Shown piece by piece: positions 9,601 to 17,978 of a stretch of 64,000 nucleotides of DNA. Both the position numbers and the translations under genes were made by a program. This stretch comes from Bacteroidales bacterium (GTDB taxonomy: Bacteria > Bacteroidota > Bacteroidia > Bacteroidales > UBA932). How positions within the stretch are numbered: the first letter of the stretch is position 1; each line of letters begins with the position of its first letter. Under the pieces are notes generated by a model. The model made no database searches. It had not been told where the DNA came from and saw only the letters and a program-made list of their open reading frames with translations. The stretch lies in the NCBI GenBank assembly GCA_017935505.1, contig JAGBHM010000014.1, positions 62,001 to 126,000 on the forward strand. The letters run 5' to 3'.

Positions 9601-10231
9601 CCTGATAACCGGTAACCACCACATTCTCAAGAGTAATCAGATCTGTCTCCATCTGTACATCCATAACTGAGCTTTTGCCGACAGTTGTAACATACTCTTT
9701 CATTCCGACAGAAGAGAAATGCAGATTGTCGCCTTCAGAAGCCATAATTGAATAATTTCCATCAAGGTCAGATACTACGATAACTCCTGTATTACTGTTT
9801 TTTACAGCAACACCTGGAATCGTTTCTCCATTTTCATCTTTTATAGAACCTTTTACGGTAATTTTGCCGGATATCGCTCCGGATTGTTTGGAATTGCTGC
9901 CTTCCTTCAGTTCGCTGCTCAGCAGCGCAATCTGTTTGCCTTTTATTTCATAGATGATACTCGTACCTTTGAACAGCTTGTCAAGCAATACGGTAATCTC
10001 GGAAGCATTGCCTTCATGGGATACGGTAACTTTATTGTCAATTCCGTCCAACAGATTAGAATATACAAAATTATATCCCGACTGTTTCTGCACATCTTTG
10101 AGTATTGATGTGATAGGTGTGTTTTTGTACTGGATTTTAATGTTCTGTGCCCAAACGACAGAGGTGCACAATCCAAAAACTAGCAAAAAAATTGCCGTTT
10201 TAGTACATAAGTTTACAAAATGTTTTTTCAT
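6677..10231 (-). CDS. SusC/RagA-family TonB-dependent transporter with STN signalling domain
   Basis: The 1184-residue outer-membrane protein carries a signal peptide (cleavage near VVWA-QN), an STN domain at about 30-105, a carboxypeptidase-regulatory-like beta domain at about 125-205, and a TonB-box-like ENVVVTGY stretch. The plug domain has LEGRVAGL, TIRGTSSL and LLVVDGLP motifs, and a 22-stranded barrel ends in the family-typical IFGININL. The STN domain is what SusC proteins use to contact a FecR anti-sigma factor, and fecR plus an ECF sigma gene lie directly upstream on the same strand. Substrate uptake is therefore probably coupled to transcription. The ATG directly follows a hairpin with a T-rich tail (see 10236-10281). 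Confidence 0.95.
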   Translation of the reverse strand: MKKHFVNLCTKTAIFLLVFGLCTSVVWAQNIKIQYKNTPITSILKDVQKQSGYNFVYSNLLDGIDNKVTVSHEGNASEITVLLDKLFKGTSIIYEIKGKQIALLSSELKEGSNSKQSGAISGKITVKGSIKDENGETIPGVAVKNSNTGVIVVSDLDGNYSIMASEGDNLHFSSVGMKEYVTTVGKSSVMDVQMETDLITLENVVVTGYQDIQKEKVTGSIATVSSKKIEERYTPNILNNLEGRVAGLTTYGGKTTIRGTSSLYAETNPLLVVDGLPIEGKIEDLNPYDIESINVLKDAAATAIYGARASNGIIVITTKNAKKEGKIDIDFSANFTTWEKRNVDYADNFYMNAAQQVKVESAYYDYYYLNNEGEIADPIGSTETTLVTGRASLSPIQMAYYNLAKGNISKGDVDALLAKLSRNNYAKEYADAIYKRQFLQQYNLALRSRSNKFQSNLTLNYKHDNSGIINAENSQLNISYKGVYDIAKWLTASFTINGIYGKVKEAGYDYNSAHRNIWGRAAYDTMYNEDGTYKMFYPGTSGYEEWWENPENAEGLYHMGTIYRDEFYNNTVETKRQHMRYHGDLQFKIIKGLTANAQFIYEDDRQSQDWHANEKSSVARQIRNAYTIKDANGVVSYMTPRTGGMLRSTTTHGASYTARGQVNYANTFGKHSIAAIAGLEFRETKSNGRKALILGYDEQLQNSATHTVDFGALSQLHSSPWYMQGQYLANQYVFQPYLEDGMGIVVEQFHRFASGYANLTYTFDDRYNIFGSFRKDYADVYGLNAKFRGRPLWSVGAAWNINNEEFMKGVEWVDFLKLRVSYGITGNIYQGATSYMTATSTGMNQYTNQPFGDIVSPANPNLKWEQSRTTDIGIDFGFLNNRFRGSIDWYNKVAKDVFSNKSLEPSTGFTSMFVNMASMVNKGVELQLTADWFREKKAGGFNWSTSFTFSHNKNEVTNVENPASRAYELTRNPYMVGYPSSAMWSYRFAGISDKEGEEGQTLWYGDNDAIKHHVQSNSIDVLEYSGQADPVTVMGMDNRFEFKGFSVSVLMAYYGGHKMRALVQDEAMGMPSKAIASYFINAWTPENPTDVPGIGRYSSTSTAEEPRLSNISVHDADFLKIRNIVIGYELPQRWLNAIGINRASIKFQIDNPKALWVKNDIGVDPETLGLRNPASYIFGININL

Positions 10232-10235
10232 AAGA

Positions 10236-10281
10236 AAAAGTCCTTTAGGTTTACCAGTATAGTTCGTTTTAAAGGACTTTT
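10236..10281 (-). terminator. Hairpin between fecR and susC: terminator or attenuator
   Basis: Perfect 12-bp inverted repeats (AAAAGTCCTTTA / TAAAGGACTTTT) flank a 22-base loop. On the minus strand the 3' arm is followed by a T-rich tail that ends at the susC ATG (10229-10231). It would lower read-through from fecR into susC. Confidence 0.6.
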
Positions 10282-10315
10282 ACCCTAATATAAAATGAAA
10301 AATCTATGGGAGTGA

Positions 10316-11359
10316 CTATCTTTTTGTCAGTGTAATATTTTTACCGGAGATAGAATAGTCTATGAATGTTGTCATTTTTATGAGTTCCAGAATCTGTACA
10401 ATGGATTCATTCTCAAAATTTGCGGTTATCCTATATTTGAGTATATCCTGATCTGTTACTGTGAATTGTGTGCCATGCCACCTGTTAAGTATCTTTATAA
10501 CTTCGCTTATAGGAGTGGATTCAAAATGTATTTTGCCCACTTTCCATATGGATGCATTCTCCATCTGCTCTTCTGTAGCATTGTTGTTGATGCTTATTTT
10601 TTTGTCGGACAAATCTACACTTTGATAAGGCTGCAAAGTCTTCTCTATCAACTTGTTTCTGTTGCCTCTATAGAGAAGGCTTATTGAACCGGAGTAGAGT
10701 GTGGTTTTGGCTGTTTCATCATCTTCATATGCCTTTATGTTGAAGGCGGTTCCTGTAACCTTTACCTTGAATCCCTTGCCTGTAGTGATTATCATAGGAT
10801 GAAGGGAGTCTGCCTTTACTTCGAAATAGGCCTCTCCTGAAAGTCTTACCTCTCTTGTCTGTGTGTTGAAAAATTCAGGATATTCAATTTTTGTATCAGA
10901 ATTGAGCCATACCGAAGAACTGTCGGGGAGCATGATTTTGGCCTTAACCCCCTTTTCGGTATAGATGGTCCTGATGTGATTGGCAGGGACAGATTCAATC
11001 ATATTCTGCTCAGCAAGTTTGATATTTGCCTGATTCCCCATTCTTTGCATGAGAAATATATTCCATGCAACAAGCAATACTATTATAGCAGCTGCCGATA
11101 TCCATGCATAAGAGCTCAATCTGCCCGATCTGCGGTTTTGGGCTGCTGAAGAATTGTATCCATTCAGATAGTGGCGGAATTCATCATATTTTGTATCGTC
11201 AGCTTCGGTATGCGGCATATGGTCTGCGACCCATCTGTTCATCATCTCTACAAGGAGAGTCTCGTTCTCCTTGCTGATGCTGGCCCATTCAAGCACCTTC
11301 TGAATCTCCTCTTGAGATGCCGTTTTGTTGATATATTTTATTATCAGATTTTTGTCCAT
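10316..11359 (-). CDS. FecR-family anti-sigma factor
   Basis: Of 347 residues, the first about 85 are cytoplasmic and begin with a short helical region that should bind the sigma factor. A single membrane span follows (near residues 87-105, WISAAAIIVLLVAWN), then the periplasmic FecR domain and a C-terminal DUF4974/STN-like domain starting near IWKVGKIHFES. FecR proteins hold or activate an ECF sigma factor and release it when the STN domain of a loaded TonB-dependent receptor docks. The ATG at 11359 is used because it begins MDKNLIIKYI; it overlaps the sigma gene's end by 16 bases, suggesting translational coupling. Confidence 0.93.
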   Translation of the reverse strand: MDKNLIIKYINKTASQEEIQKVLEWASISKENETLLVEMMNRWVADHMPHTEADDTKYDEFRHYLNGYNSSAAQNRRSGRLSSYAWISAAAIIVLLVAWNIFLMQRMGNQANIKLAEQNMIESVPANHIRTIYTEKGVKAKIMLPDSSSVWLNSDTKIEYPEFFNTQTREVRLSGEAYFEVKADSLHPMIITTGKGFKVKVTGTAFNIKAYEDDETAKTTLYSGSISLLYRGNRNKLIEKTLQPYQSVDLSDKKISINNNATEEQMENASIWKVGKIHFESTPISEVIKILNRWHGTQFTVTDQDILKYRITANFENESIVQILELIKMTTFIDYSISGKNITLTKR

Positions 11360-11907
11360 AATAAAAGTGCTATTGATACAACAATTATACAACCAATATA
11401 ATCCTTGAAGTATTTCCGTAGAATTTTGAGGGCAGTACTGATTCTATATTCAACGGTTTTGACAGAGATGTGTTCGGCAACTGCAATCTCTTCATATTTA
11501 AGTCCTTCTATTCTGCACTGCAGGAATGTTCTTTTTATTTTTTCAGGCATTTCCATCAGGGCCTTGTCCAAGATGCCATTGATTTCATTCATATACACAG
11601 AGGTCGCTGTATAATCATGCAATGCGTTCATATATAGAGAGTCTGAGTTGTGAATGCTGGTCTTCCTGTATTTTAGCATACAGTTTCTCTTGCGGAGCAC
11701 ATTTACACACAGATTACGTGCTATTACTGTAAGATATGGGAGAATTTCCGCTTTTTTATCCAATTTGTTGCGATTGTTCCACAGCACGACAAAAGTCTCC
11801 TGCGCAACATTCTCTGCCTCATACCAGTTGTTGAGGTAGTAATATGCGTAGAACATTATCTTATTGAAGTTCTGCTTGTATATTTTTTTGAAATCGTTAT
11901 CCTGCAT
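11344..11907 (-). CDS. ECF RNA polymerase sigma factor (SusC/FecR-linked)
   Basis: The 187-residue protein has sigma region 2 at about 8-75 (YYYLNNWYEAENVAQETF, then ILPYLTVIARN) and region 4 at about 110-165 (GLKYEEIAVAEHISVKTVEYRI, a helix-turn-helix). These sizes and motifs fit the sigma-70 factors that Bacteroidetes pair with FecR and SusC. It is the first gene of the sigma-fecR-susC-susD run and most likely directs transcription of susCD. The C-terminal tail of about 20 residues is hydrophobic (IGCIIVVSIALLLW), which is unusual for a soluble sigma factor. Confidence 0.93.
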   Translation of the reverse strand: MQDNDFKKIYKQNFNKIMFYAYYYLNNWYEAENVAQETFVVLWNNRNKLDKKAEILPYLTVIARNLCVNVLRKRNCMLKYRKTSIHNSDSLYMNALHDYTATSVYMNEINGILDKALMEMPEKIKRTFLQCRIEGLKYEEIAVAEHISVKTVEYRISTALKILRKYFKDYIGCIIVVSIALLLWTKI

Positions 11908-11914
11908 GCCGTTA

Positions 11915-11946
11915 CAAAGGTTGTAATAAAATTCAAATAACCCAAA
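11915..11946 (-). promoter_or_regulatory. Promoter-like site for the ECF sigma gene
   Basis: On the minus strand a TTTG (11943-11946) is followed after 20 bases by AACCTTTG (11915-11922), close to the TTTG-N19-21-TAnnTTTG pattern. The start codon at 11907 would lie at the transcript's 5' end. A small inverted repeat (TTACAA/TTGTAA) overlaps the -7 box. Confidence 0.4.
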
Positions 11947-11954
11947 CTTGCAGG

Positions 11955-11988
11955 AATAAAAAAGAGAGGGAACTGCTATTCCCTCTCT
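11955..11988 (-). terminator. Intrinsic terminator of the DUF4783-like gene
   Basis: A 10-bp stem AGAGAGGGAA / TTCCCTCTCT with a 6-base loop is followed on the minus strand by TTTTTTATTCC. The stop codon of the gene (11976-11978) lies in the loop, so the last codons double as the terminator. Confidence 0.85.
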
Positions 11989-12371
11989 ATTCTTAACTGC
12001 TGTATCTGATTTCCGCTCTCTTTTTGTGTCTTTACAAATAGCGTAACCCTGAAAGTTTCGCCTCCGGCGTTGAGGTTGCCTATGGCGTATTTCATAGGGG
12101 CCTTTCCGCTTTTATGTATGATTGTGAAGCTTTTTGGGGTATATGTTACAAAAAAGTCCTTCATTATTTGTGTTGCCTGTACTTTACTGCAATCATTGGT
12201 TTTACCCAATATGTCAAGTTCAAGATTGTTGGCAAACCACGCCGACAGACTCTCTGAATCCCCTTGTTGGATGTATTTGCCTATCGGAACGAAAACATCC
12301 TGTGTCTGTTGTGCTCTCAATCCTGTAAATGCCAGTAGCACAAATGAAACCAATATTGTAGCGATTCTCAT
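11976..12371 (-). CDS. DUF4783-like secreted protein
   Basis: The 131-residue product starts with a Sec signal peptide ending GLRA-QQ and continues with a compact alpha+beta domain. Motifs such as DSESLSAWFANNLEL, ATQIMKDFF, MKYAIGNLNAGGE and IQQLRIERE agree with what I recall of the DUF4783 family of Bacteroidetes, which is related to NTF2-like folds. No enzymatic residue set is evident and the role is unknown. It stands alone between its own terminator and a TATCTTTG box about 113 bases upstream. Confidence 0.75.
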   Translation of the reverse strand: MRIATILVSFVLLAFTGLRAQQTQDVFVPIGKYIQQGDSESLSAWFANNLELDILGKTNDCSKVQATQIMKDFFVTYTPKSFTIIHKSGKAPMKYAIGNLNAGGETFRVTLFVKTQKESGNQIQQLRIERE

Positions 12372-12455
12372 GATATCCTTATTAAATTCATTCTTTTTTT
12401 GAAGCCGATATGCTCAATTTTTTACAAAAATCAAGCCATATTACTGTTTTATTGC

Positions 12456-12463
12456 TATTTTTG
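12456..12463 (+). promoter_or_regulatory. -7 box for rlmH
   Basis: TATTTTTG fits TAnnTTTG and lies about 50 bases upstream of the rlmH GTG start. Confidence 0.4.
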
Positions 12464-12483
12464 CAATAGTGCCTGAACTCTGG

Positions 12484-12491
12484 CAAAGATA
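12484..12491 (-). promoter_or_regulatory. -7 box for the DUF4783-like gene
   Basis: On the minus strand this is TATCTTTG, giving a leader of about 105 bases. It faces the plus-strand box at 12456-12463, so the two transcripts would overlap at their 5' ends. Confidence 0.45.
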
Positions 12492-12514
12492 CTCATTTTT
12501 AATTTACTGAAGAA

Positions 12515-12988
12515 GTGAAGATAACATTATTGTTAGTAGGCAAGACTGCATTCCCCTATATCAATGAGGGAATATCGCTTTATGAGAAGAGGCTTTCATT
12601 TTATGTAAATTATTCTAAAATTGAAATTCCGGAACTCAAGGGAGTCTCAGCTATGAGCCAGGGGCAGATAAAGGAGAAGGAGGGAGAGCTCATACTTAAA
12701 AATATAAAGCCTTCTGATGAGGTGATATTGCTGGATGAACGTGGAAATTTGTACACATCTGAAGATTGGGCACGCCATTTGGAGAAGAAGATTGTGTATG
12801 GAGGAAAGGATATTGTTTTTGTAATTGGTGGGGCATATGGTTTCTCCTCACAGGTCTACAAGAGGGCAAACGGAATGCTGTCGCTTTCAAAGATGACATT
12901 TTCCCACCAGATTATAAGGGTAATCTTTCTGGAGCAGCTTTACAGGGCATTTACAATAATTAAGGGGGAACCTTATCACCACCGTTGA
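12515..12988 (+). CDS. rlmH: 23S rRNA pseudouridine-1915 N3-methyltransferase
   Basis: RlmH is a SPOUT-class methyltransferase that uses SAM to methylate pseudouridine 1915 in helix 69 of 23S rRNA. The 157-residue protein has the normal length. It shows the knot motifs EVILLDERG, FVIGGAYGF and LSKMTFSHQIIRVIFLEQLYRA, and ends in the invariant PYHH. The start is a GTG (MKITLLLVGK); no in-frame ATG is nearby. The large sensor kinase gene begins 7 bases after its stop, so the two are likely cotranscribed. Confidence 0.96.
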   Translation: MKITLLLVGKTAFPYINEGISLYEKRLSFYVNYSKIEIPELKGVSAMSQGQIKEKEGELILKNIKPSDEVILLDERGNLYTSEDWARHLEKKIVYGGKDIVFVIGGAYGFSSQVYKRANGMLSLSKMTFSHQIIRVIFLEQLYRAFTIIKGEPYHHR

Positions 12989-12995
12989 GGGTAAA

Positions 12996-15900
12996 ATGAG
13001 GATATTGGATATACTGCACAAGACACGGGCCCTTGCCCAAATGGCGTATGGCATTTTAAAGAAATACCGTACTCTTATTGCTTGTGCCATTGCAATATTG
13101 CTCTTTGTTGTCTCATTCCTTGCCCCGGTGGAGAGATATTCCATTGAGAAAGAGGCCTCAAAAATAGAGAAAAAGATACGCCAGAGGCAGCAGATACTCG
13201 AAGAGTATGTGCAGGAGGCCTTTGAGGTGCCTGTGGAGGAGCGCCTTGATATCGAGGGCTTCCCGGAGGACATGGTAATCTACAAGTATAATGCGGATAC
13301 CATACAGTCTTGGATAAACCAGTTTCCGATAAATAATGATGAGGTGGATGTGATACCTTTGTGGTATAGGCTCCACTATATGAACAGCCGCAGCCTTTTC
13401 AATACACCGTTGGCATACCTTACTGAGCGTGAGCAGTATGTGAATCTGGGTTCTGCATGGTATGTTGTGAAGGTGTATATGAATGATGGGGTGAAGATAA
13501 TAGCAGGTCTGTTGGTAAAAACGGAGTATCTGTCGGATAATGAGGTGCTTGTAAGTAAAATCAATCCAAGGTTGGGAACCGACAGAAAGCTCTATCTTTC
13601 TCCTGTGAATTTTGATGAAGGACGTGTGGTTACCGGAAAAGATGGTGGTGTGCTCTTCTCTGTGGTGGATAATCCATCTTCATTGCGGACAGAGCGCAGT
13701 ACAACTCTGCAATGGTTTTCACTGCTCTTTGCATTGGCAGCCCTGTACTCATATTTCCTCGGGAAAAAGAGTTTCCTTGCATTCGGCATCTTCATTTTCG
13801 GTATAACTGTGTTAAGGCTCCTTGCCTTTCCTATAGGAAACAGCATGCGCCTTGATGTGCCCCTTTTCTCTCCAAATCTGTATGCCGATAGCGGCATATT
13901 CTCATCATTGGGAAATTTGCTGCTGAACAATCTCTATGTCTTTCTCTTTGTACTTGCCGTATATATCATGAGGAAGCAGATTGCAAAATTGAAGAGGGAG
14001 CTTCCTGTTGCATTGAAATATATCTTCACAGCTGTTCTGGTCATTTTGCCTGTTATTGCCGGAGTATATATACATGAGACATTCCAATCGCTGATAAACA
14101 ACTCAAACATAACATTGGAAATCTACAGGATTGAGGAGCTTGATATCTACTCCATTTTGTGTTATGTTTCGTACGGCCTGCTCTTTATTGCATTTCTTCT
14201 TCTGCTTCAGGTGGCACTCATGATGACCTCACTCTCCGGCAGGATATCTTTTCTGCGCACAAAGTATCTTCTGGTATACATATTTATAATATCTGCCTAT
14301 ACTTTGGTTGCAATAAGTTATCTCGGATACAAGAAGGAAGAGGCAAGGTGCAGGATGTGGACAAACCGTCTCTCGGTGGAGAGGGATCTGGGTTTGGAGC
14401 TGCAATTGAGATCTATTGAGGGCAAGCTGGTGGCAGATCCGGTACTTAAAAATATCCTCAATGTCCAGCAACAGGGGGCGGATGTGCGTACTCTCTTGTA
14501 TAACAGGTTGATAGAGTCGTATCTACAGGGTGTAAACCAGAAATATGAGATAAGCCTTACCATCTGCAGACCCAATGAAAGCCTTCTTCATAACGACGGC
14601 CAGAGGATAGTGGACTGCAACTCCTATTTCCAGAATGAAGTTGTAAGGAACGGCTCACCGCTTTCAGACAGGTATATATTCTTTTTCCTGAACAATTATA
14701 ATGGAAGGGTAAGTTATCTTGGAATGATATCATATTATGGTCCGAACGGAGCTATCTCCCTTTATATAGAGATCAATTCGAGGTTCATGAAGGATGTGAT
14801 AGGTTATCCGGCCCTGCTGTTTGACTATAAGCAGGCTGATAACTTCAACATGCCGGGCACATACTCATATGCAAAATATATAGGTGAGCGTATGGTGCTC
14901 TATAGGGGCAATTACAATTATCCTATCACAATTGATGCTTCACAATATTCCGACAACTTTACAACAAGTGTAAAGGACAAGCACCTGCATTTTATAAACA
15001 AGTTCCCTTCAGATAATATAATAGTGATAAGCCGTCCGAAGAGGGATATATTCATATATTTCATCTCCTTCTCATACTTGGCGCTCTTCTTTTCTGCTAT
15101 GTTCTTCATCTTCCTGAGGATGAGGCGTGTGAACAAGAGGGCTTTGAGCATGAGGCTTCCAAAGCATTCGTTCAGGAGGAAGGTGAACTATCTGCTGACC
15201 TTCTCTCTGGTGGTGTCGCTGCTCTGTATGGGCCTGGGTTGTATATGGTTCAGTATAAGCTATTACAATGAGGCAAACCGTATGCAGATGGAGGAGAAAC
15301 TGCAGACTGTGCAGACAACATTGTCGGATTTCTGCAAATATATAGCACAATACAACGACCTCAACACTCCTGACATGTTTCAGACTATGGACCGTGTGGC
15401 AAATACAACACAAGTGGATATAAACTTGTATGATCCGCATGGAAGACTCATCCGTTCAACCCAGCCCGAACTGTTTGAGAGATATCTGCTCTCTTCGCGC
15501 ATGAATCATCAGGCATACAAGAAGTTGCTGGTAGAGAACAAGAAGCAGGTTGTAAACAAAGAGAATATCGCGGAACTCTCATATCATTCACTCTATGCTC
15601 CAATAATGAATGCAGAGGGTAAACTAATTGCCATTGTGAATATTCCATATTTTACCCGCAGTGCCGGAATGAGTGAGGTCTCCTCGATAGTTGCCTCCAT
15701 AATAAATATATATATATTGTTGCTGTTGGCGGCCATTCTTGGTGGAACCATAATATCAAACTCTTTGGCAAGACCATTGGCTGAGATTAGCCGCAAGATG
15801 CAGCTTATCGATATCTCAGGCCATGCAGAGCATATCAACTACCGGAATGATGATGAACTCGGTGTGCTTGTGGGGGCATATAACAAAATGGTGGATGATC

Positions 15901-16610
15901 TGGAGGAGAGTACAAAGCGGCTGGCGCAGACAGAGAGGGAGCAGGCGTGGAGCGAAATGGCGCGTCAGATAGCCCATGAAATCAAAAATCCGCTCACCCC
16001 TATGCGCTTGAGCATACAGCATCTTATAAGATTGAAACAGCGAGGTGTTGACGGATGGGAGGAGAAGTTTGAAGAGGTTGCCGGCTCTATTCTTGAGCAG
16101 ATTGATATTCTGTCGAATACAGCATCTGAGTTTTCAAGTTTTGCAAAATTTTACTACGAGGAGAATAGCATTCTCAATCTCTACAATATAATTACGGAGC
16201 AGAAGATACTGTTCGATACAAGGGACAATATAAAGATATTGTTCAACTATGATAGTGAAGAGGCTCTTGTTTTTGCCCGTAAAGGCCAGATAATAAGGGT
16301 TATTGTAAATCTGCTTTCCAATGCTGTACAGGCCCTTGAATCTGTAGGTAGGGGATATGTGAGAATATCATTGACCAGACAGAACGGCAGTTATACCGTC
16401 TCAATCGAAGATAATGGACCGGGTGTGAAAGATGAGGATGTGGCAAAACTCTTCAAACCGAACTTCACTACAAAGAGCAGTGGTACAGGCCTTGGACTTG
16501 CCATCAGCCGCAATATAATAGAACAGAGCGGCGGAACAATAAGTTACAGCCGCTCGGAACTTGGTGGTGCAGACTTCTCATTCAGTCTGCCTGTATATTA
16601 CAAAGCATAA
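12996..16610 (+). CDS. Giant NtrY-like membrane sensor histidine kinase
   Basis: This 1204-residue kinase has an N-terminal membrane span (about 28-46), an outside segment, and a cluster of spans at about 240-430. A second outside region follows, then a pair of spans near 690 and 735, a further outside region, and a last span near 905-930. It continues with a HAMP linker, a HisKA domain with H-box IAHEIKNPLTPMRL (His994), and a HATPase_c domain with N box (NLLSNAVQAL), EDNGPGVKDED and GTGLGLAISR. The catalytic end resembles NtrY, the usual partner of NtrC/NtrX regulators, which makes the sigma-54 regulator at 3978-5141 a likely partner. The signal sensed is unknown. Its stop is 3 bases from the convergent der stop. 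Confidence 0.9.
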   Translation: MRILDILHKTRALAQMAYGILKKYRTLIACAIAILLFVVSFLAPVERYSIEKEASKIEKKIRQRQQILEEYVQEAFEVPVEERLDIEGFPEDMVIYKYNADTIQSWINQFPINNDEVDVIPLWYRLHYMNSRSLFNTPLAYLTEREQYVNLGSAWYVVKVYMNDGVKIIAGLLVKTEYLSDNEVLVSKINPRLGTDRKLYLSPVNFDEGRVVTGKDGGVLFSVVDNPSSLRTERSTTLQWFSLLFALAALYSYFLGKKSFLAFGIFIFGITVLRLLAFPIGNSMRLDVPLFSPNLYADSGIFSSLGNLLLNNLYVFLFVLAVYIMRKQIAKLKRELPVALKYIFTAVLVILPVIAGVYIHETFQSLINNSNITLEIYRIEELDIYSILCYVSYGLLFIAFLLLLQVALMMTSLSGRISFLRTKYLLVYIFIISAYTLVAISYLGYKKEEARCRMWTNRLSVERDLGLELQLRSIEGKLVADPVLKNILNVQQQGADVRTLLYNRLIESYLQGVNQKYEISLTICRPNESLLHNDGQRIVDCNSYFQNEVVRNGSPLSDRYIFFFLNNYNGRVSYLGMISYYGPNGAISLYIEINSRFMKDVIGYPALLFDYKQADNFNMPGTYSYAKYIGERMVLYRGNYNYPITIDASQYSDNFTTSVKDKHLHFINKFPSDNIIVISRPKRDIFIYFISFSYLALFFSAMFFIFLRMRRVNKRALSMRLPKHSFRRKVNYLLTFSLVVSLLCMGLGCIWFSISYYNEANRMQMEEKLQTVQTTLSDFCKYIAQYNDLNTPDMFQTMDRVANTTQVDINLYDPHGRLIRSTQPELFERYLLSSRMNHQAYKKLLVENKKQVVNKENIAELSYHSLYAPIMNAEGKLIAIVNIPYFTRSAGMSEVSSIVASIINIYILLLLAAILGGTIISNSLARPLAEISRKMQLIDISGHAEHINYRNDDELGVLVGAYNKMVDDLEESTKRLAQTEREQAWSEMARQIAHEIKNPLTPMRLSIQHLIRLKQRGVDGWEEKFEEVAGSILEQIDILSNTASEFSSFAKFYYEENSILNLYNIITEQKILFDTRDNIKILFNYDSEEALVFARKGQIIRVIVNLLSNAVQALESVGRGYVRISLTRQNGSYTVSIEDNGPGVKDEDVAKLFKPNFTTKSSGTGLGLAISRNIIEQSGGTISYSRSELGGADFSFSLPVYYKA

Positions 16611-16613
16611 TGC

Positions 16614-17921
16614 TTATTTCTGTCTCAGATATATCTGCACAGGACATCCGTTGAAATTGAAATGCTCTCTCAATCTGTTCTCAAGATATCTCTTGTAAGG
16701 GTCTTTCACATACTGCGGCAAGTTGCAGAAGAATGCAAATGACGGACTCTTGCTTGGCAGCTGTGTAACATATTTGATCTTTATATACTTGCCCTTTATT
16801 GCTGGTGGCGGATAATTTTCAATCTCCTCAAGCATAACCTCATTCAGTTGTGATGTAGGTATCTTGCGAGAGTAGTTCTCATATACTTCATTTGCAGCTT
16901 TGAGAACATCAAATATCCTCTGTTTGTTCAGTACGGAGGTAAATATGATAGGAACATCATTAAATGGTGCAATACGTTTGAGGATAGCCTCTTTGTACTG
17001 TTTCATGGTATTACTGTCCTTCTCTATGGCATCCCACTTGTTAACCACAATTACACATCCTTTCTTGTTCCTGACAATAAGGTTGAAAATTGCCATATCC
17101 TGAGCCTCAACACCATTTTGGGCATCAAGCATGAGGATACATACATCTGAGTTCTCTATGGATCTGACAGCTCTCATTACAGAGTAGAACTCAAGATCTT
17201 CGGTAACTTTATTCTTTTTCCTCAATCCGGCAGTGTCTACAAGCATGAACTCATAGCCATACTTATTATAATATGTGGAGATGGAGTCTCTTGTTGTTCC
17301 GGCAACTGGAGTGACAATGTTCCTCTTTTCTCCCAACAGGGCGTTGGTCATTGAGCTTTTGCCCACATTTGGTTTACCCACAATTGTTATGTAAGGAAGC
17401 TCTTTCTCTTCTTCCTGCTGCGGGTCATCTTCCGGCAAAAGTGAGCATATTTTGTCAAGCAAGTCTCCTGTTCCTCCTCCGTTTACAGCTGCAATGCTGA
17501 AAGGTTCACCCAAGCCGAGGGAGTTGAATTCATAGGTTCCATACATCTTATCACCTGTATCAACCTTATTTACGGCAAGGATGACAGGTTTCTTGCATTT
17601 TCTCAAGAATCCGGCAATTTCGGCATCGTAATCGGTAATGCCTGTCTCCACTTCACACAAAAAGAGAATTACATCGGCCTCCTCAATGGCCAATGCAACC
17701 TGGTCTCTGATCTCACCTTCAAAAACGTCATCCGAGTTGCTGGTATAACCGCCTGTATCGACAACAGAAAACTCTTTGCCGCACCACTCTGCCTTGCCAT
17801 AGTGTCTGTCACGTGTTACGCCGGCAGTTTCATCTACGATTGCCTGTCTCATTCCCACCAACCGGTTGAAAAGGGTGGATTTGCCCACATTCGGGCGGCC
17901 TACTATTGCTACTATTCCCAT
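16614..17921 (-). CDS. der: Ribosome-assembly GTPase Der (EngA)
   Basis: Der is a double-GTPase needed for 50S subunit maturation. Two tandem G domains are seen: the first starts GRPNVGKST (G1) with DTGGYT and NKVD, the second starts GKPNVGKSS near residue 182 with DTAGLRKK and NKWD. A C-terminal KH-like domain ends in [13 protein letters not shown]. The 435-residue length is standard. A TATCTTTG promoter box lies about 23 bases upstream of the ATG. Confidence 0.97.
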   Translation of the reverse strand: MGIVAIVGRPNVGKSTLFNRLVGMRQAIVDETAGVTRDRHYGKAEWCGKEFSVVDTGGYTSNSDDVFEGEIRDQVALAIEEADVILFLCEVETGITDYDAEIAGFLRKCKKPVILAVNKVDTGDKMYGTYEFNSLGLGEPFSIAAVNGGGTGDLLDKICSLLPEDDPQQEEEKELPYITIVGKPNVGKSSMTNALLGEKRNIVTPVAGTTRDSISTYYNKYGYEFMLVDTAGLRKKNKVTEDLEFYSVMRAVRSIENSDVCILMLDAQNGVEAQDMAIFNLIVRNKKGCVIVVNKWDAIEKDSNTMKQYKEAILKRIAPFNDVPIIFTSVLNKQRIFDVLKAANEVYENYSRKIPTSQLNEVMLEEIENYPPPAIKGKYIKIKYVTQLPSKSPSFAFFCNLPQYVKDPYKRYLENRLREHFNFNGCPVQIYLRQK

Positions 17922-17943
17922 AATTAATCAATTAAACAGGCTG

Positions 17944-17951
17944 CAAAGATA
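17944..17951 (-). promoter_or_regulatory. -7 box for der
   Basis: TATCTTTG on the minus strand, just upstream of the der ATG. It sits in the 57 bases between der and the small Cys-rich protein gene. Confidence 0.6.
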
Positions 17952-17978
17952 CAACAAAGAAACCAAACTGCAAGGAGT

